From Hofstenia miamia (lineage: Eukaryota > Xenacoelomorpha > Acoela), in contig SCFE01000117.1 of the NCBI GenBank assembly GCA_004352715.1, positions 669,274 through 733,273 of the forward strand: DNA of 64,000 bases. Reading direction: 5' to 3'. Shown here in pieces: positions 33,567 to 43,827 of the stretch. The notes below the pieces were generated by a model. It saw nothing but the letters and a program-made list of their open reading frames with translations. It was not told the DNA's origin and ran no database searches. The first letter of the stretch is position 1, and each line of letters opens with the position of its first letter. The translations under genes were made by a program, and so were the position numbers.

Positions 33567-34926
33567 TTAACATTAGAAGCGCCAAACTCGTCAATTGACC
33601 ATTTTTGAAACCTTAAATTATAATAATTTTTTGTAGAACTGATTTTTCCTCAGTAATCATTTACTATTTTTTATAATTGCAATCTACAAGTGGGCCAATT
33701 TTTCTTCCGATACCACATAGAAAAAAGTAGTGTGTAGATATATCTTTAAGCGCCATTATCCGTCAATTGACGACTGCTACGACCTCAAAGTTAAATTTGT
33801 AACTCAAGCTAAATATGTTTTCAGGATAAACTATTCATAAAATTATATATTATTATATCTTGCTATACAAGTGGTTTTTACATATTAACTGAAAAAAATA
33901 GACTGTTACAAAAATCTTAACCTTATATTTTTGCTACATGTTTCTAATATTTGGTGCAATATATGAACATATTACATTTGGTCGACCAAGTTGATAAAGA
34001 TACATCTATATTCAATTTTTATTGAGACAATCCCATATATATATGCGCTAACAAAAACAAAAGAAGACTTTAAAGGTTATTCGTCAAAACAGTTGATACA
34101 TATGACAGCCAGGCACTTCCCACAAGCAGGTTTACTGCAAATTCTGCACAAATTCACAGTTCTATACTTTGCACAATGAACAATAATCTGAGAGTTGGGA
34201 CAAAAGAGTATTGAGTAGTCTGAATATCAATGTCTTTCCTGAGCACTTTAGACAGTTGTTGCAGAAAAGTGCGCTTACTGATATCAGAATGCGTTTGTTT
34301 TTTATACAGCACCCATGAGTTCACTCCAGCAATATCCAAAATATTTAAAAAACGGCCAAGGGCCAACGTCTACAGCCGAATTTTGACGACACATACTGTC
34401 TAGTAGTGCAACTTCATAATTATTATTATTATAAAATAATACACTGTCAAGCTTCTTCTTACCATCTTTTTGATAAACAACACCACTATGCTATGTAGAA
34501 ATTATATGCATAACTCTTTTTGGTTTTTGCTTGATATCTGGCAAAGTGCAACTTGCCACTTTGGTACATTACAGAATCATGCAGTCCTAAATTTTGGGGA
34601 GGAGAAAGTTCGCGACGGTTTGAACACACTGTTTCAACTATTGCTGTTCGGACTTGGATTGGAGCATATGATGAGCAAGTTGTTTAGAAGTAAAAAAATT
34701 ATCAATTGTTACATTGTATTATTTGTTGTTCAGAAGTTTCATAAGTGTTTGCACAACATATGTACCAAGTGACACATCTCTGCTCTCATCTTTTCCAAGA
34801 TAGGGCTTAATATTATAACAATATTTTGATGAAACATCAGCTAATATCACTGTTGCTTGGTTAATATGAAATATCATGTAATAGCTGTTCATTATTATTC
34901 TCCTCTATCTCTTCTAAATTTTGTTG
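33567..34926 (-). mobile_element. piggyBac element copy 1, 3' part
   Basis: TTAA at 33567-33570 is followed by CATTAGAAGCGCCAAACTCG and TCAATTGACC, a degenerate piggyBac-type 3' end; a related AGCGCCATTATCCGTCAATT occurs inward at about 33750. The transposase relic on the minus strand follows. The 5' portion is missing and the copy stops at or before the single N at 34927. Confidence 0.75.
34077..34890 (-). pseudogene. piggyBac-type transposase, C-terminal half, broken
   Basis: From high to low coordinates I read KPYLGKDESRDVSLGTYVVQ, then NVTIDNFFTSKQLAHHMLQS, which holds the second catalytic Asp of the family (I-x-x-D-N-x-F-T-S). ASCTLPDIKQKPKRVMHI and VVYQKDGKKKLDSVLFYNNN precede VALLDSMCRQNSAVDV, where the third catalytic Asp of the usual G-V-D-x-L-D is Ala. 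FLNILDIAGVNSWVLYKK comes next. The end is the Cys-rich RING-like tail: CPNSQIIVHCAKYRTVNLCR and ICSKPACGKCLAVICINCFD, with a stop at 34077-34079. Several stops and frameshifts lie in between. The family excises and inserts precisely at TTAA; this copy is inactive. Confidence 0.85.
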
Positions 34927-34927
34927 N

Positions 34928-35350
34928 TTCAGGATACACTATTTATAAAAATGTTATATTATTACATCTTGCTGTATAAGTGGTTTCTACATACTAAAAA
35001 AATAGTCGGTTATAAAAATCTAAGCCCTATATTTTTGCTGCATGTTTCTAATATTTGGTGCAATATATGAACATAATTACAATTGGTCGACCAAGTTGAT
35101 TAAGATACATCTATATTGCAATTTTTATTGAGACAATCCCATATATATATGCGCTAACAAAAACAAAAGAAGACTTTAAAGGTTATTCGTCAAAACAGTT
35201 GATACATATGACAGCCAGGCACTTCCCACAAGCAGGTTTACTGCAAATTCTGCACAAATTCACAGTTCTATACTTTTCACAATGAACAATAATCTGAGAG
35301 TTGGGACAAAAGAGCATTGTGTAGTCTGAATATCAACGTCTTTCCTGAGC
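34928..35350 (-). mobile_element. piggyBac fragment copy 2
   Basis: Aligns with 33820-34245 of copy 1: about 88% identical in the 3' non-coding part and almost identical over the Cys-rich coding tail. Similarity breaks off at CCTGAGC (35350), where copy 1 continues into the transposase. A perfect 12-bp palindrome, GCGGTATACCGC (35349-35360), lies exactly at the break. Confidence 0.85.
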
Positions 35351-35360
35351 GGTATACCGC

Positions 35361-35903
35361 AACAATGGCGATTTTTATCGTCGTATGAAAATATAGATAT
35401 TTAGTCTGAATTGTTTTTTAGGATACCATTTGTAGCCCCTACCTCCATTTTACAACCAATGCAGACTGGAATTTTCTTGAGCGCATTGCTAGGTCTCTTA
35501 TCTGTTCTGAATTCGTTCAACTATTAATGTTAAACATTGCGAAGACTTGTTTTTGTTAATTTTAGGTTTATTCAATTTTTTATATTATTTATTTGCAAAT
35601 TTATTCAGAATTTTGAGGTAACCTATACTTTAAATTCGATTTTTTAATCACAAAAAAGCAGTTTTTAGCGGTCCATATTAAAATGTTGAACTGAAAACGT
35701 GTTAATTTTCTATATGCTATAATTTCCATAAAATAAAACTATTAAATTGTAATTAATAGCAATATATTGCTATTGGCCGATTTAGAGAGGGCACAGGGGC
35801 AAGTGCTCCCTTCTTATAGTACTTCCGTATTGTATGTGATCAGAACTTACTATGGGAGATAAGCTGGGTATTGATGTGCATCACCGTAGACAGATTTTAC
35901 TTA
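35361..35903. other. Non-coding, nothing firmly recognised
   Basis: AT-rich. GGGCACAGGGGCAAGTGCTC near 35788 resembles a hAT or other transposon end but has no partner, perhaps because the gap follows. Confidence 0.4.
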
Positions 35904-36903
35904 NNNNNNNNNNNNNNNNNNNNNNNNNNNNNNNNNNNNNNNNNNNNNNNNNNNNNNNNNNNNNNNNNNNNNNNNNNNNNNNNNNNNNNNNNNNNNNNNN
36001 NNNNNNNNNNNNNNNNNNNNNNNNNNNNNNNNNNNNNNNNNNNNNNNNNNNNNNNNNNNNNNNNNNNNNNNNNNNNNNNNNNNNNNNNNNNNNNNNNNNN
36101 NNNNNNNNNNNNNNNNNNNNNNNNNNNNNNNNNNNNNNNNNNNNNNNNNNNNNNNNNNNNNNNNNNNNNNNNNNNNNNNNNNNNNNNNNNNNNNNNNNNN
36201 NNNNNNNNNNNNNNNNNNNNNNNNNNNNNNNNNNNNNNNNNNNNNNNNNNNNNNNNNNNNNNNNNNNNNNNNNNNNNNNNNNNNNNNNNNNNNNNNNNNN
36301 NNNNNNNNNNNNNNNNNNNNNNNNNNNNNNNNNNNNNNNNNNNNNNNNNNNNNNNNNNNNNNNNNNNNNNNNNNNNNNNNNNNNNNNNNNNNNNNNNNNN
36401 NNNNNNNNNNNNNNNNNNNNNNNNNNNNNNNNNNNNNNNNNNNNNNNNNNNNNNNNNNNNNNNNNNNNNNNNNNNNNNNNNNNNNNNNNNNNNNNNNNNN
36501 NNNNNNNNNNNNNNNNNNNNNNNNNNNNNNNNNNNNNNNNNNNNNNNNNNNNNNNNNNNNNNNNNNNNNNNNNNNNNNNNNNNNNNNNNNNNNNNNNNNN
36601 NNNNNNNNNNNNNNNNNNNNNNNNNNNNNNNNNNNNNNNNNNNNNNNNNNNNNNNNNNNNNNNNNNNNNNNNNNNNNNNNNNNNNNNNNNNNNNNNNNNN
36701 NNNNNNNNNNNNNNNNNNNNNNNNNNNNNNNNNNNNNNNNNNNNNNNNNNNNNNNNNNNNNNNNNNNNNNNNNNNNNNNNNNNNNNNNNNNNNNNNNNNN
36801 NNNNNNNNNNNNNNNNNNNNNNNNNNNNNNNNNNNNNNNNNNNNNNNNNNNNNNNNNNNNNNNNNNNNNNNNNNNNNNNNNNNNNNNNNNNNNNNNNNNN
36901 NNN
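35904..36903. other. Assembly gap (1000 N)
   Basis: Exactly 1000 N, a conventional placeholder length, so the true distance is unknown. Frames through it are artefacts. Confidence 0.95.
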
Positions 36904-37021
36904 CAATTTTTATTGAGACAATCCCATATATATATGCGCTAACAAAAACAAAAGAAGACTTTAAAGGTTATTCGTCAAAACAGTTGATACATATGACAGC
37001 CAGGCACTTCCCACAAGCAGG
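36904..37021 (-). mobile_element. piggyBac fragment copy 3
   Basis: 118 bp covering the end of the Cys-rich tail and the adjacent 3' sequence, identical or nearly so to copies 1 and 2. It emerges directly from the gap and stops at CACAAGCAGG, where a G-rich element begins. Confidence 0.85.
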
Positions 37022-37237
37022 TGGGGGGACATTATCGTCATTAACCAATGCGGGGCAAAGCCCCGCGAAAATTTTTGAAAATATTGAGATATTAGACCCT
37101 AAAAAATGCATTTCACGACCCTCGATTTTAAATTTTTCAATATTTTACGAAAAATTTTTTGATTTGACCAGTCAAAATCAATTTTGGAAACCTGACGGGG
37201 GGACATTCCACGATGTCCCCCCCTGCGTACGCCACTG
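37022..37237. mobile_element. hAT-like non-autonomous element, right end
   Basis: Starts GTGGGGGGACATTATCGTCA and ends with CCCCCCCTGCGTACGCCACT G, the complement of the CAGTGGCGTACGCAGGGGGG type of hAT end. The outer words GGGGGACAT recur in inverted form (37198 and 37214). The join with the piggyBac fragment leaves the left boundary unclear and no 8-bp duplication was found. Confidence 0.6.
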
Positions 37238-37953
37238 TATATTGTTGATCAACGGACTCTGATTTCTAAACTAATTATTTCTACGCAACAAATTATTTGA
37301 CGTCATCTAACATTTACAATTATTACATTATAGACCCTAACTCAACCAGAATCCTAAACAAAACTGTGCTCTAACCTTAACCCTAAACCCCAACAGCAAG
37401 CATTAAGAAATGTATAATTAATTCTTTACACTTTGATGACGTTAAAACTTAGTATGTCATGTGACGTCATGTCAGCTTCAGTTGATCTGCAATAACGCCA
37501 TCAACCATTAATTTTAGGTTTTCTATTATATATTTACAACTATTGTATTGGATTTGTTCAGGGCGTTGTGCATCGAAAAATGGAATTTTCTATAATGCAA
37601 TTTTGGAAATTATGCATATTGTGGAAGTTTCGCCACGTATTTTTAAATCAGTAATACAAAATGTATATACTTACTGGAAACAGAACAAAATTATTTATAT
37701 ATTACAAAATAAAAGTTCAATGAACTCTTACCTTAACAATGAATACGTATAACGCAATTAATGACTAACAAATTCAACTGACGAAAAGCGTGACGCCGCA
37801 TAAATAATAATGGCAAATGGGACACAGTTAAATTCGCTGTTTGAGTTCAAATCGTTCGATGCTGACTAATTGTATTGATTGGCAGAAATTCCAACCAATC
37901 GCAGAATAATTTGTGCAAAGACAAAAATGCTAAATACTACCAATTAGAAATTC
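37238..37953. other. Non-coding, nothing recognised
   Basis: AT-rich. CTAACCTTAACCCTAAACCCC near 37372 is a short telomere-like run, too brief and irregular to mean anything. Confidence 0.45.
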
Positions 37954-38182
37954 ATATGATCAAAATAGCTCAACGCACTTCGTTTAAGCCGTGACCATCC
38001 GCAGCTGAAAACGAAGAATTTATTTTTATTTAGCAAAATTTAAAACTCACAATTTAATTATTCACTTGTGCTGGATCCTCTTAATCAGGTTAAAATCCGA
38101 TATTTCTATTTTTGATTTTAAAAATTTATTGACTACAATTATTGTGGTATGAAACGAAACAACAATAGAAGTGATGTGAAAC
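37954..38182 (+). repeat. 229-bp direct repeat, copy with hAT insertion
   Basis: Matches 41417-41645 with two mismatches in 229 bp. This copy ends in TGTGAAAC directly before the CAGTGCC tip of the hAT element, whereas the other copy runs on uninterrupted into GATGCAAAG. Confidence 0.93.
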
Positions 38183-38224
38183 CAGTGCCTTTTTTAACAT
38201 ATAAAGTGGGGGGGGCGCAGCCCC

Positions 38225-39224
38225 NNNNNNNNNNNNNNNNNNNNNNNNNNNNNNNNNNNNNNNNNNNNNNNNNNNNNNNNNNNNNNNNNNNNNNNNNNNN
38301 NNNNNNNNNNNNNNNNNNNNNNNNNNNNNNNNNNNNNNNNNNNNNNNNNNNNNNNNNNNNNNNNNNNNNNNNNNNNNNNNNNNNNNNNNNNNNNNNNNNN
38401 NNNNNNNNNNNNNNNNNNNNNNNNNNNNNNNNNNNNNNNNNNNNNNNNNNNNNNNNNNNNNNNNNNNNNNNNNNNNNNNNNNNNNNNNNNNNNNNNNNNN
38501 NNNNNNNNNNNNNNNNNNNNNNNNNNNNNNNNNNNNNNNNNNNNNNNNNNNNNNNNNNNNNNNNNNNNNNNNNNNNNNNNNNNNNNNNNNNNNNNNNNNN
38601 NNNNNNNNNNNNNNNNNNNNNNNNNNNNNNNNNNNNNNNNNNNNNNNNNNNNNNNNNNNNNNNNNNNNNNNNNNNNNNNNNNNNNNNNNNNNNNNNNNNN
38701 NNNNNNNNNNNNNNNNNNNNNNNNNNNNNNNNNNNNNNNNNNNNNNNNNNNNNNNNNNNNNNNNNNNNNNNNNNNNNNNNNNNNNNNNNNNNNNNNNNNN
38801 NNNNNNNNNNNNNNNNNNNNNNNNNNNNNNNNNNNNNNNNNNNNNNNNNNNNNNNNNNNNNNNNNNNNNNNNNNNNNNNNNNNNNNNNNNNNNNNNNNNN
38901 NNNNNNNNNNNNNNNNNNNNNNNNNNNNNNNNNNNNNNNNNNNNNNNNNNNNNNNNNNNNNNNNNNNNNNNNNNNNNNNNNNNNNNNNNNNNNNNNNNNN
39001 NNNNNNNNNNNNNNNNNNNNNNNNNNNNNNNNNNNNNNNNNNNNNNNNNNNNNNNNNNNNNNNNNNNNNNNNNNNNNNNNNNNNNNNNNNNNNNNNNNNN
39101 NNNNNNNNNNNNNNNNNNNNNNNNNNNNNNNNNNNNNNNNNNNNNNNNNNNNNNNNNNNNNNNNNNNNNNNNNNNNNNNNNNNNNNNNNNNNNNNNNNNN
39201 NNNNNNNNNNNNNNNNNNNNNNNN
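38225..39224. other. Assembly gap (1000 N)
   Basis: Exactly 1000 N, following a GC-rich hairpin (GGGGCGCAGCCCC) in the hAT left end. Size is a placeholder. Confidence 0.95.
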
Positions 39225-39940
39225 TACCAGCTTTTAATAACACTGACAAAATTCTACTCAATAATATACAACTGTATATTTCTTCCTAAGCATTATTAAT
39301 TTGCGATAATGCAGTGGTTAGAATGTGGGAGTGATTCATCGTCAAAAACAAAAAAGATAATCAAATGTATATGTCACTTATAAAATTAGCCTAGTTGGTG
39401 TAGATTTATTAAGTGAATCCAGATTTAAATGTTCAGAGAAAATTCACCAGGATTTTCTCAGTAAATGAGGTTTAAATCACCATAGACAAAGTCCATAAAC
39501 TATAACAAAGCTATTGAACAACCAACTATTTATATCATCAAGGACAATAAACTTTTGAAACCAAGACAAAGTATTTTTTCAGAACCAAATTAATTTATAT
39601 TTATTGTTTTAATTCTTTATAAGTGTTAATCACTTGATTTGTAAAAAAAACAGAAAAATTAAATAAATATTATTATTATTATTAAAAAAAAATATCAATT
39701 TTCGTAATAATAGGGGTCGAATTTTATTCTCGTTTGACAAAATATACTAAAACAGTATGGAATATTTACAATTTGCTTCCGCTTTCATTTAAGTTATAAA
39801 ATCCGGAACATTGTTCAAGAATCTTGTACAAGTTACTAACATGAAAATATTAAGTGTGCTAAATGACTCGAAATCTTCAGACTTTGGGGACTTGGCGCTC
39901 GAACGAAACTATTTATAGAAAACAAAATAGTTGAAGCTAG

Positions 39941-40873
39941 TTGCTGGCAGCAACTCATGGCATTAGATGTGATGGAGAAAAGAAAATAAAGGACGTTATC
40001 GATCACTTACATAGTCCAATGCATAAGCGGTCGCTAGAAGTACAGGAGAGCAAGCGGATGTGGGATTCACAGAGCGGGAATCATCCATGGATTCGAATCT
40101 TGAGAAAACATAACGCAAAGGTGATTAATATGCTAATAAAAATGGCCACAACTTGTCACAATGACTCGAAATTACTTACACCAACTGCCTGGTCATGGCC
40201 ATGTAGATCATTATCCCAAGAACACGCACAACATCAAATTCAAATTATTGAACAGCATGGAATTGATTCACCTTTTGTTCCATATGAGCCGAATGCATCT
40301 GACATTCACTATAGAGATCCAGTAACATATCGCGAAATGTTATCGGTTGTAGCTGATCTTGAAAGAAAGCGGCTGTGTGAAAACCTGAAGTCGAGTGTCC
40401 GGTATGCTGTACAGATGGACGGATCAGTTGACTCAACTCAAAGGGATCATAAATTTGTTTTCGTACGATACAACTCTATCGATGATCCAGTTACTGTTGA
40501 AACGAAATTTGTAGCGGCTAAAACGTCTGAGTTGAGAGGTTCTGAGGCTTTGTTGGATGTGTTCCGAATGTGTATGACGAACGCCCTTGTCGATGACGAA
40601 ACCCTTAACAGGAAGTTTGCAGGAGTCACTACAGATGGGGAATCTGCGAACACTGGGAAAAACTCAGGTCTGTGGAAGAAATTAGAGTTACTGGTCAAAC
40701 ATCCGCTGTTGAATTTTTGGTGTGCATGTCATAGATCCGACTTAGCGATGGAAGACATTGAGACTTACCTACCAGAATTCAAGATTTGGAGAGCTAATCT
40801 TTTAAGTGTTGCAACTTATTTTCATATATCAGCACTAAGAACAAAAGAACTAAAATCCATAGAAGAAAAATGA
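39941..40873 (+). pseudogene. hAT transposase (KIAA1586/ZNF862-like), N- and C-terminally incomplete
   Basis: An uninterrupted 310-codon frame starts right after a TAG at 39938-39940, with TTG and not ATG as first codon, so the true N-terminus is lost. Residues about 10-29 (CDGEKKIKDVIDHLHSPMHK) are the His half of a BED-like zinc finger; the Cys pair is missing. The RNase H-like core shows AVQMDGSVDSTQRD (catalytic Asp about 160), GVTTDGESANTGKNSGL (Asp about 232) and LNFWCACHRSDLAMED (C..H motif, about 261-264). The frame stops at residue 310, before the third acidic residue and the hATC dimerisation domain. Members of this family have also been domesticated as host genes, but the truncated ends and the flanking hAT repeats favour a dead transposon. 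A good long frame suggests recent loss. Confidence 0.85.
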
Positions 40874-41199
40874 ATCATTCTAGGTTTTTTATAATTGATT
40901 GAACAAAAAATATGCATTTGGCCCCCCACTCGCATTTTCTTAAAAAAGGCACTGGCGCCTGACCATCATGTGTTGTTCTGTTTTCAGAAAATGATTGTGC
41001 TGTCTGTTGATGTGTCTAGTAAATTCTCTGTTGCAACAGAGCAAAAAACACATATTCCTGCATGGGAATTAACTCTAAACCAAATTGTTAGACCTGTATA
41101 AAGTAAATATACTTTACTTTTTGACATTAGCCTTTCAAAGTTATCATGCTTTAGCATATTCCTAAACATAATTAGCAAAATAATTTTAAGAAAGTAAAT

Positions 41200-41333
41200 T
41201 TACTGTTTGCTATAAGCAGGCAGTGGGGAATCTGCCAACTCTTCCTCAAACCATTGATTGGAACCATGTGGCAGTAGGGAGTCTGCTGATTCATTTGAGC
41301 CTAGCTCAACCTCAATGTCTTTCCTTTTTTGAT
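41200..41333 (-). other. Possible C-terminal coding tail running out of a gap
   Basis: From the gap edge at 41333 the minus strand reads QKRKDIEVELGSNESADSLL, PHGSNQWFEEELADSPLPAY and SKQ before a stop at 41200-41202. It is acidic and looks coding, but it is only 43 codons and its upstream part is in the gap. Source unknown; an exon or a transposase tail are both possible. Confidence 0.25.
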
Positions 41334-41416
41334 NNNNNNNNNNNNNNNNNNNNNNNNNNNNNNNNNNNNNNNNNNNNNNNNNNNNNNNNNNNNNNNNNNN
41401 NNNNNNNNNNNNNNNN
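41334..41416. other. Assembly gap (83 N)
   Basis: Run of N directly before the second copy of the 229-bp direct repeat. Confidence 0.95.
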
Positions 41417-41645
41417 ATATGATCAAAAGAGCTCAACGCACTTCGTTTAAGCCGTGACCATCCGCAGCTGAAAACGAAGAATTTATTTTTATTTAGCAAA
41501 ATTTAAAACTCACAATTTAATTATTCACTTGTGCTGGATCCTCTTAATCAGGTTAAAATCCGATATTTCTATTTTTGATTTTAAAAATTTATTGACTACA
41601 ATGATTGTGGTATGAAACGAAACAACAATAGAAGTGATGTGAAAC
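41417..41645 (+). repeat. 229-bp direct repeat, uninterrupted copy
   Basis: Same sequence as 37954-38182 (two mismatches), but here TGTGAAAC continues without a transposon into GATGCAAAGATTCC. It has the structure of an empty site for the hAT insertion. Confidence 0.93.
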
Positions 41646-42910
41646 GATGCAAAGATTCCTACTTGTGGTCAAGCAAAAATAGAATTACAATAATCTTGCG
41701 CGCTATTTTAGGCAAGGATGCGTAATCAATAATTGTTCAGGGCAATAATTGCAATAATATTGCGTACAATTATATATTGGCTAATAAAAAATAGGGCAAT
41801 TTTTTATTGAACTATTTTCAATTAACATATTAACCGGACCGGATTGCTTCTTAACTTAACCGGATCCTTAAAAATTAGCGCATCTATACAGTGCATCTAT
41901 ATTTAATTTTTATATGTCAAAATCAAGTTGGTCTATTCCCATGTGTTTGGGGTATTTCTGTCACCCCACAGTCCTTAATTACGTTGCTGAAAGACGGAAA
42001 ATTCCGATAAACAAACAAAAACTTATGACTTTTTATATCAACCTAAATCCCTAATAAAGCTAAATAGCAGCAATGTTTAGCAGCTTTGTTTACAATATTA
42101 ACTGCATTTCTATGATTATCGCCATATGGGGTAACTTTATAACCCCAAAGTTATCATGATCTAACAAATATTAAGAATACTGTATTATGTCAAATCATTT
42201 TATGTCTTACAATGCGTACATTCAACTGTCCTTTCAAATCTCTAATGTTGCTTGTAAATAGTTGAAGAAGTTGGGGATGAAACTCTTTCAATCATGATTA
42301 AAGATTCAAGTAATGAAGATATTTTGATGATGGTAGTTTACCTGGATTAGGAAATTTTTAACTCTAATATTGAGCATGAAATATGTTCAATTTTTAACCT
42401 GTGACCCGACCTGACCAGTCTGAAAATGATCCGAACCCCAAACCAATCCAAGAAGGGTTATAATACTCGCAAAAATTTTTTAGTATAAAATCATCAATGA
42501 AAACAAGACAAAATCAATAAAAATATAAGTATAGTTAAAATCTATTAGTTTTTAAGAATTTTAAAGATTGAAGGGATTGACTTCTTAAATAATATACATG
42601 TATATAAATAATTCCAAAGAATTATTTCGGTTTTCTGTTTTTTTACGACTCAAAACCACCGTTTCGATTTCAGTTTCGGTTTTTTACCTAACTACAAGTC
42701 TGTATTAGTAAAACGTTATTAAAAAGAAAAATACAATTTGAAGGTATATTTTCAAAACACTAAATAAGTTGTTAATCAAGTAAAATAAGATGAAGTTTCA
42801 ACTTGACGAGCATTTGGCGTTTGTCCCAAGAAAACTGCATCGTTTCTTGGAAAAAGCATAGTAGCTGAGTGTTTTAGTGAAAACCGAAAATTCGATTGAT
42901 GCATACCCAT
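41646..42910. other. Non-coding, nothing firmly recognised
   Basis: Small GGGGTATTTCTGTCACCCC (about 41949) and GGGGTAACTTTATAACCCC (about 42128) hairpins occur 180 bp apart. Words at 42400-42460 (GTGACCCGACCTGACCAG) belong to the degenerate class at 2.76 kb. No gene. Confidence 0.4.
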
Positions 42911-42914
42911 GTAG

Positions 42915-43050
42915 CCACCACCAGTGGTCCACTGGTGGGGAATGAGTGGCATGGGCGACCACCAGTTCCCACCAGTGGACCACTGTTGGATAAGTAGTGG
43001 CAGTAGTAGCAATTTCAGCCACTCATAGCCACCAGTGGACCACTAGTGAG
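42915..43050. repeat. Cluster of three CCACCAGTGG palindromes
   Basis: CCACCAGTGG-T-CCACTGGTGG at 42918-42938 is a perfect inverted repeat with 10-bp arms around one base. CCACCAGTGGACCACTGTTGG (42969-42989) and CCACCAGTGGACCACTAGTG (43029-43048) are imperfect versions. The spacing is 51 and 60 bp. Frames of 74-78 codons on the minus strand, rich in Trp and His, are by-products of the palindromes. Confidence 0.88.
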
Positions 43051-43124
43051 ATCTGATTTACTCTTAATCATAAATAATATATGAGCTAATGCTTGCAAGT
43101 AAAATATTATTCATTATTATGCTC

Positions 43125-43254
43125 NNNNNNNNNNNNNNNNNNNNNNNNNNNNNNNNNNNNNNNNNNNNNNNNNNNNNNNNNNNNNNNNNNNNNNNNNNNN
43201 NNNNNNNNNNNNNNNNNNNNNNNNNNNNNNNNNNNNNNNNNNNNNNNNNNNNNN
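43125..43254. other. Assembly gap (130 N)
   Basis: Run of N immediately before the first copy of the 478-bp duplication. Confidence 0.95.
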
Positions 43255-43732
43255 CGGTTAATTGGCTTAATTACATGAGGACGCTAATCACTATGAAAAT
43301 TTTCATTAGTTGAATATGAAACCATATTTAGTAAATGATAAAAATATTCGAAGACATATATTATAAACTTGACGCATTGCACACTATTAAACATATTAAA
43401 CTTGCCATGACTTAGCCATTAGTCAAAGAACCATGTCCTTAGAATCAGAACACTAGCACGGACATGTATCTAAGCATATTGGAGAACATTTTTATCTTTA
43501 ACGCACATTTTATCAATACCTCGTTCAAGCCAGGCCTGCGATCTGTCCTGTCCTACCACTATTCATCTCTGGAGGAAACTTAACACTGCACTGATATAAA
43601 GCTTATATGCATTGATTGCTTAATGACATTTTTCTAGGCCATATGTAAATGAATTTCGAAAGATGCAAATCTTAATGTCCATATTGTTGTTATCACTATA
43701 ATTCATTTAGACTTATGTTTGACTCAACACAA
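43255..43732 (+). repeat. 478-bp direct duplication, copy 1
   Basis: Starts CGGTTAATTGGCTTAATTAC at the gap edge and matches 43828-44305 with about four mismatches (over 99% identity). No coding content. The 95 bp between the copies (43733-43827) is unique. Confidence 0.93.
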
Positions 43733-43827
43733 GTATTTGGCTACGTGGGTATATAGATGTATGCCATTATTTTTTAATATCCCGCTAAGTCGGTTAAAAA
43801 CCGATTAAGTTAAGAAGAATTCCTATA

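Larger units (their letters stand above)
38183..40954 (+). mobile_element. hAT transposon with matching ends, gapped
   Basis: Left end CAGTGCCTTTTTTAACATAT then GTGGGGGGGGC; the right end read in complement is CAGTGCCTTTTTTAAGAAAA then GTGGGGGGCC. The ends agree in the first 15 bases and the G-rich block. Between them lie a 1000-N gap and a transposase relic in the same orientation. The flanking octamers (TGTGAAAC and GCGCCTGA) do not match, so the two ends may come from different copies joined through the gap, or the right flank was rearranged. Confidence 0.75.

Noticed and set aside
35871-37262. Long open frames across gaps (also 17667-18331, 38149-39261, 58908-60024, 43089-43313)
   Set aside because: They are open only because N codons are not stops; the real sequence on either side is repeat or non-coding.
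37366-37395. Telomere-like AACCCTAAACCCC run
   Set aside because: Too short and irregular for an interstitial telomere; similar words arise by chance.
40984-41178. Frames on both strands right of the hAT end as host exons
   Set aside because: Short, antisense to each other, without splice signals that I could defend.
42776-43022. Trp/His-rich 74-78-codon minus-strand frames
   Set aside because: The composition is produced by the repeated CCACCAGTGG palindromes.
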